NCBI GenBank assembly: GCA_023897205.1 | Contig: JAHWDD010000033.1 | Coordinates: 248,001-312,000, forward strand | DNA: 64,000 bases | Direction of reading: 5' to 3' | Origin: Exophiala sp. HKRS030 | Taxonomy: Eukaryota > Ascomycota > Eurotiomycetes > Chaetothyriales > Herpotrichiellaceae | Part shown: positions 58,648-64,000 of the stretch, piece by piece | How positions within the stretch are numbered: the first letter of the stretch is position 1 | Layout of the letters: each line of letters begins with the position of its first letter | Made by a program: the position numbers and the translations under genes | Notes under the pieces: generated by a model | Database searches by the model: none | Told to the model about the DNA's origin: nothing | The model's input: the letters and a program-made list of their open reading frames with translations, nothing else

Positions 58648-59705
58648 CTGTTGCTTTTGGCCCACGAGGAACCTGTAGCGTTCTATAGCCTGTCGATGTT
58701 AGTGTCGACACCGCAATGATGCTTCAATGCTGGTATCTTGCTCAATAAAGGTTGGTGTGAGTATTTTTTGATAGTGGAAAAAATATTCTCCGAAGTCATG
58801 GTGTGGGGAGCTAAGCAGCGTGGCACCCAGTGGGAGCCAAGGGAGCCAACTTGTAGCTGACACCTACTCGGTAGTAGGACTAACCGGACTAGCCTTGTGG
58901 CATCGCTCGCGTTGTTCAGACATCTGCCATGTAGCTCAAGTGATCCAGTCTGGATTGGGAATTGCGTCTAGACCGGACACGAACCAATGACTGTTTGCGT
59001 CGACAGTCGAGTATGCAGTGAAAGTATTCATTCGTGTTCAAGCCATGCTCCTACAGCGAGCCCCGTGAAACTGCTCAGCCTCGACCTAAGAACTAGCTTC
59101 CGGCTAGTTAAGCGAGTCCAAGAACTGGTCATCGACCTGGCCCGTAAGGATGACGGTTGACCACAGAAATACTTGCTATAGGCAGCATACCCCACCCATG
59201 TCCACTCCACCTAGGCAGTCAACCGTTCCCCTGGGACTACCAGCCTTTAAATCCTTCGACGCTGTTGACGGTCAGCTCTTGATCCGCGTCCTGGGCGTTG
59301 AAGGTGGACACGACGACCAAGGCACGCAAGGTAAATAATTAGAGTCTTGGGGTGCGACAATTTGCGGTAAGAACATTGGACGATCGTGCCTTCCTTTTCG
59401 GTCTTGTTGCCTGAAATCTGAATCATTTGGTCTCAGGCTCCTGCCTCTCTGCCTGTTCCTGTCTATCTCAGCCCGCCAGTCAATCTTCAGATGCCCCTCG
59501 ACAATTCAACTCACACGTGCTTTGGTGGCTCGTTCGTGTTCACATAAAAGAGTCGCGTCGCGTCGAGTCCATGCGTGCTGTTGACCGCCTGTTACAATTT
59601 CATCTCTTACATCCTTCCCATTGGACTGTCAAGTTTTCTCTACAAACTCACGGAGCTTCCTTGAATTCTTCATCTCATTTCAGCACTTCAAGCCCCTGCT
59701 ACACA
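58648..59705. other. Divergent 1.06 kb between the deformylase and ankyrin genes
   Basis: Contains both promoters. A CT-rich leader (59400-59700) precedes the ankyrin gene. TAGTTAAG and CTAGCTTCCGGCTAG words (59090-59115) form a short inverted repeat. No gene is seen. Confidence 0.45.
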
Positions 59706-62700
59706 ATGAACTCCAACATGGCTATCGAACTTCCCGAGTTGCCTGTTCCCATCGCAGACTTTGTGCAGTATGTCGACAAACATCCTAAATCGCAACGTGG
59801 TGTTGCTGAAGCCGTCAAGGCCTATCTCGCATTTGAAAGCAAGCTACGACAGATATATGCCCAGCACCCTCATCACTCAGCTGCGTCTGTCAACCACCTG
59901 GTTCCCGTTTTCAACGACCGCGAGATTCTCACCAGGGCAAGAGACTTGAGCAAGGAGACTCAGGCCGAAAAGGATGCCTTCCTCCTGCCTCTTGCTGATG
60001 ACATGCGACGAGAGAACAATTCTCCGGCCACAGTCGGATCACTCAAAGAGTTTAGAACAAATTTCAACCTGTTTTCGGAATCGTCATTGATGGACCTTGA
60101 TTGGAGCAATGTTGTAGCAGCCGGCAGTGCTGTCAATACGTCTCTTCTACCAGTGAACGCTCCTCATAATGAATCCAAGGTAGCTTTCTCGCTGGTGTGC
60201 TGTGATATTTGCTGACCTCAGAACAGCGGGCACTTCGCAATTACTATCACGAAATCTTGGCTCCTGCATCCGACGTTGATCTCTTCCTCTACGGACTGAA
60301 TGAGGAACAAGCAATTGAGAAGATCAAGCAAATTGAAAGCAGAATCCGGGATAGCATTCTTTCCGAAACCACCACCGTGCGTACCAAGAATGCCATCACC
60401 ATCGTGTCTCAATATCCCACTCGCCATGTCCAAATCGTTCTGCGCTTGTACAAGAGCGTCTCGGAAATCCTCACTGGCTTCGACGTTGACTGCTCCTGCG
60501 TCGCATATGACGGTGAACAAGTTTGGGCTTCACCAAGAGCGGTTGCTTCCCTAATGACACAAGTGAACACAATTGACCTAACAAGAAGATCACCCTCATA
60601 TGAAAACCGCCTTTCTAAGTACTCTCATCGAGGCTTTGAAGCTTTTTGGCCAGCAATCGACCGTGACCGAATCGATCCTACCATATTCGAAAGATCCTTT
60701 TCCAGAGTTCAAGGCCTTGCGAGGTTACTTGTGCTAGAAAAGCTCCCACACCCGAACGACCGAGATCAATATCTCGCCAAACGACGAGAAGAGCGCGGTC
60801 GACCACCTGTCCACTGGAATCAGCGCAATTCTCACCAACTACCTGGCAATCTGAAGGATACTCAACCAGACGATGTTGCAGAGTGGGTAGAAGAAGACGA
60901 GGTCTCCAACTATCACACTGTCACAATTCCTTATGGTCCGAAATACAATGCCAAAAGAGTAGAGAAGCTACTTTTCACCAAAGATCTGTTACTCAACGCG
61001 GAATGGAACAAGCCCAAGGATCGCGAAGCAAAGCTGCATCGCCATCCGGCCTTCTTTGGGAGCGTCAACGATGTAATACATGACTGCTGTGGTTTCTGTC
61101 CAGAAGCCACCACCGATGCAGACTTGGCAGCATTGGAAGACGAGAGCAAGACCTTCATCTCCGGGAAGTAACATTCCTGAAGGATGACCCGGGCCGGCAA
61201 GCTATTGGTAGCTTCAACCCAATTACAGATGTGGATTGGACCGAAATGGCCTACATCGGCAATACCACCAGACTCTGCCAGGCGATAGTGGACCAGGATG
61301 TTGAAGCCGTCAGAGACTGGTTCTCTTCACCCCAAGTGGTGGAGGTGGACCGACGTGATCACGCAGGCCGCACCCCTTTGCAACTTGCCACCATGTGTTC
61401 CTCTGCCGAAATCGTCCAAATATTGATAGAGCATGGTGCTCGCATTGTCTCAAGACTGTACAACGGCATGACAGCACTGCACATCGCTGCCCATAGGGGT
61501 GAAACTCAGATGGTTAGGGATCTTCTCGAGAAAAGTGCTGCCAATGAAGTAGAGGAGGCACGAAAGGAAGAAAGTCGCAAGATTGCTAGACGAACCACGT
61601 CAAGGCCGGATGGTTCAACAGCTGACCTTCATGAAGCACAAGCATCAGCCGCCGACAATGTTGATGTGGGTGATCTAGGTGACGACAATGATGACTGGGA
61701 GGTCGACGGCACTGAGGAACCGAATGATGACAATGATGAGAGCGATGAGACCAGCAACCCCGATAGCGTGACCGAGGGTTCCTTCGTCAAGATCAACCGC
61801 AACACAGAGTCGCCGGATCCATTGGCAGAGGGAAAAGACGATCCAGACGTGTACGATATTGACGTTCTAGCTTGGGATAATCCCTTGTCTCCACTTCATC
61901 TTGCAATTCTGGCCGGGCATATTGATGTCATTGAGATGCTCATCGACGAGTTCGGAGCCGATGCTCTCCTCCCGGTCAAGATCATGGACGATTATGATCG
62001 AAAAAATGCAAAAGCAGCCATCCTGACCATCGTCCTTGCTCTCGAACTACCGCTGCAGCAAGCTAACCGTACCGTTCAATCTCTTCTCAGTCGTGGCGTC
62101 ACTCCAACTCAAGCAGACATGAATCATATATCTGCCGTACATTTCACTGTCAATAGCACCAAGGTGCTGATACTGGATACCTTACAGGCTGCTGATCCTG
62201 TGGCCGTTGCTAAAGCCTGTAACTTTGTCGCTGCCTCAGGTTGGGGGACGAATCCCACGGTCACAGCACCAATTCTCACAGCGATTCGTACTGGCAATGT
62301 CGACATGGTCCAAAAGCTCATATCTCTCGGTGCTAATCTTGAGATTGATTTTGGTTCTTTCGCAGAAGCTCACAAACGTGGATGTCGTTATCCGAGTGAA
62401 GACAAAGACGAAGTTCGGAAGATCTTCCAGAGATCCGTAGAACAACCCATCATTGCGGCTGCCAAAATGGAGATGGTTGACATTGTCAATTATGCTATCC
62501 AACAAGGGGTAGATGTCAACACTATATCTGCAGCTGGATGGAGAGCTATTGACTATAGCTACGGAGATTCCCACGATTATTCATTGCTTGACATTGTATC
62601 TGCCCGGATTGCCACCCTGAGAGAGGAGTTGCAGCCAGTTACGAAACACTCAAAACCAGAAGAGTTGGACAAGATCTCCGGAAACATCAAATATGACAAA

Positions 62701-64000
62701 GATACATACCGATACTGGACTGCATATCACGACCTCGAAGATGCCAGAGCAATCAAAAGATTTCAACTTGATTCTTTCACGCAAAAGGTTGAACATCAAC
62801 CGTCTTCTGAAGAAGATGGCAGTACAGCCCGCAAGAGTGCGATTGAGTCAGTCCTTTTGAAACTAATCGATCTTGAAAAGACATTGTTAAGCAAGGGAGC
62901 CAAATCTTTCAAGATTTTGCACCCTGAAGCGAAGTTGGAGACCTACTCGAGTTACCGCCGATACAACAGATTCAAGAGTACCCCATATGAGACGAACATT
63001 TCCTTCAACTTGTCAGATTTAACTCCAGAGAAAGAAGCAAATTACATCAGACTCTTTGAAGCGTGTTGGAAAGGTGATAGTGACGAAGTTCGCTCTCTCT
63101 GTCTTTCGCAACATCGGCCGCTGCAGGTGGCTGTAACCGACCTCCATGGGTTCAGTCCATATTCAATTTCGACATTACGAGGTCATTTCGACTTAGCACG
63201 CCTCGTGGTGGAAATTGCCACCGCCCAGTATCAGCCCAAAGACCAAAAGGATAAATACAAGTATTCTCTTCGGATTGAAGCTCATGGGCTTGACAGCGAC
63301 GATGATTCGGACAGCGATGAGTCTCAGTCAAGTGATCTGGGGTATTGTCACATCTGGTCAAAGACAATTTCACTGTGGATGACGTGGCAGCACTAGCGGA
63401 CACAGTCAAATCTGAGATAGCGCCAACCACGCTGATAGAATGGCCTTGCCAAGTTGTCCGTGCTCTCGAAACCAATACAGACAACAAAGATGCGCGGTCG
63501 TATTTCAGCAGAGCCAGCATTCCCGGTGGATGGATCGACAACCATGCCGTGGAGTCTTGGGAGTGGTTCAATACATCGTATCACCATGTCAGCAAGATCG
63601 AACGTGACTCTCTTGTGAGGTATGCGATCTTTACCAACAACCTGAGCCTCCTCAAGTTTCTGATCAAGATTGGCAATGATGTTGCAAGCACCAAGCCCGA
63701 CGGCGATGTCATCAAAGTTTTTAACGTGTCAGCCGGTGATTTCAAGCTGGCAATCAGACTAGGCCGTGTTGAAATGGTTGGAGAAATCATCAAATCGACC
63801 GGCTTTGGATTCCCTCTCAAAAAGATATTCATGCAATCTGGTGTCAAGCTTGAACACAAGCCGGATTACTATCAAGGACTTACTGTCCACGGACGGAAAC
63901 GCGAGGACTGGGCCGAAGCTGGACGCCGAGGCCATCGCTACTCGCAGAATAGCTCCGACATTGGCATTCCGTTGCTAGCATCTGCACTCGAGGGAAATTT
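59706..64000 (+). CDS. Large ankyrin-repeat protein with N-terminal nucleotidyltransferase-like segment; two frameshifts; 3' end outside window
   Basis: Exon 1 is 59706-60179; a 47-nt intron (branch GCTGAC) precedes the second exon, which starts at 60227 and continues to the window edge. Two one-base losses break it: the G run 61163-61165 (joining KTFISG to EVTFLKDDPGRQAIGSFNPI) and the G run 63339-63342 (joining SSDLG to VLSHLVKDNFTVDDVAALAD). The N-terminal part contains VVAAGSAVNTSLLPV and, about 25 residues later across the splice, PASDVDLFLYGLNEEQAIEK. Together these fit the G-S and D-x-D pattern of the nucleotidyltransferase fold. Ankyrin units follow (GRTPLQLATMCSSAEIVQIL, GMTALHIAAHRGETQMVRDL, LSPLHLAILAGHIDVIEMLI), with an acidic spacer at 61.65-61.85 kb. 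More than 1,400 residues are present. Function unknown; homologues seem widespread in Pezizomycotina. Confidence 0.82.

Overview
The window is nuclear DNA of a filamentous ascomycete (Pezizomycotina). The genes are dense, on both strands, with GT-AG introns of about 47-134 nt that carry CTAAC/CTGAC-type branch sites. The proteins are fungal throughout (Cia84-like PPR protein, Rsm18, Mpe1, Prp1, Hrp1, Gyp1, Hfi1, a flavin-carrier/TRP-like protein, a GH128 glucanase, Kex2-type processing sites). A position in Eurotiomycetes or a neighbouring class is a guess from protein flavour only. There is no sign of a virus, transposon, tRNA, rRNA or CRISPR array.

Layout, left to right: AIP1 (3' end cut off by the window edge); a divergent mitochondrial pair, RSM18 and CIA84-like; MPE1; PRP1 and DIM1 back to back; a disordered fungal protein at 16.3-18.3 kb; a 3 kb gene-poor stretch; arginyl-tRNA synthetase divergent from an NFKBIL1-like gene; a DUF3605 gene divergent from cytochrome b5 reductase; a GPI-anchored GH128 enzyme; a fungal membrane protein of unknown function; a small secreted repeat-peptide precursor at 33.0-33.3 kb; ceramide synthase; acyl-CoA dehydrogenase; a TRP/flavin-carrier protein; HRP1 with a 1.3 kb intron; GYP1; a GFA-family protein; HFI1 (SAGA); a secreted-type agmatinase; formyl-THF deformylase; and a long ankyrin protein that runs off the right edge.

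Most of this is core housekeeping DNA. RNA processing and translation are well represented (MPE1 and HRP1 in 3'-end formation, PRP1 in splicing, DIM1 in rRNA methylation, ArgRS), without operon-like organisation. The most novel element is the 87-residue precursor on the minus strand at 33031-33347: signal peptide, short pro-region, and three identical 15-residue Gly-rich units separated by Lys-Arg sites and acidic spacers. The third unit ends exactly at the stop codon, and the three units differ only at synonymous positions. This is the design of a Kex2-processed secreted peptide, and I do not recognise the peptide.

A second, technical signal covers the window. At least eight, probably nine, reading frames of conserved genes break by exactly one missing base, nearly always in a short G or C run (PRP1, DIM1, the 16-18 kb gene three times, agmatinase, the ankyrin gene twice, probably ArgRS, possibly LAG1). 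This looks like homopolymer under-calling in the assembly rather than gene decay. These genes are annotated as single genes with frameshifts.
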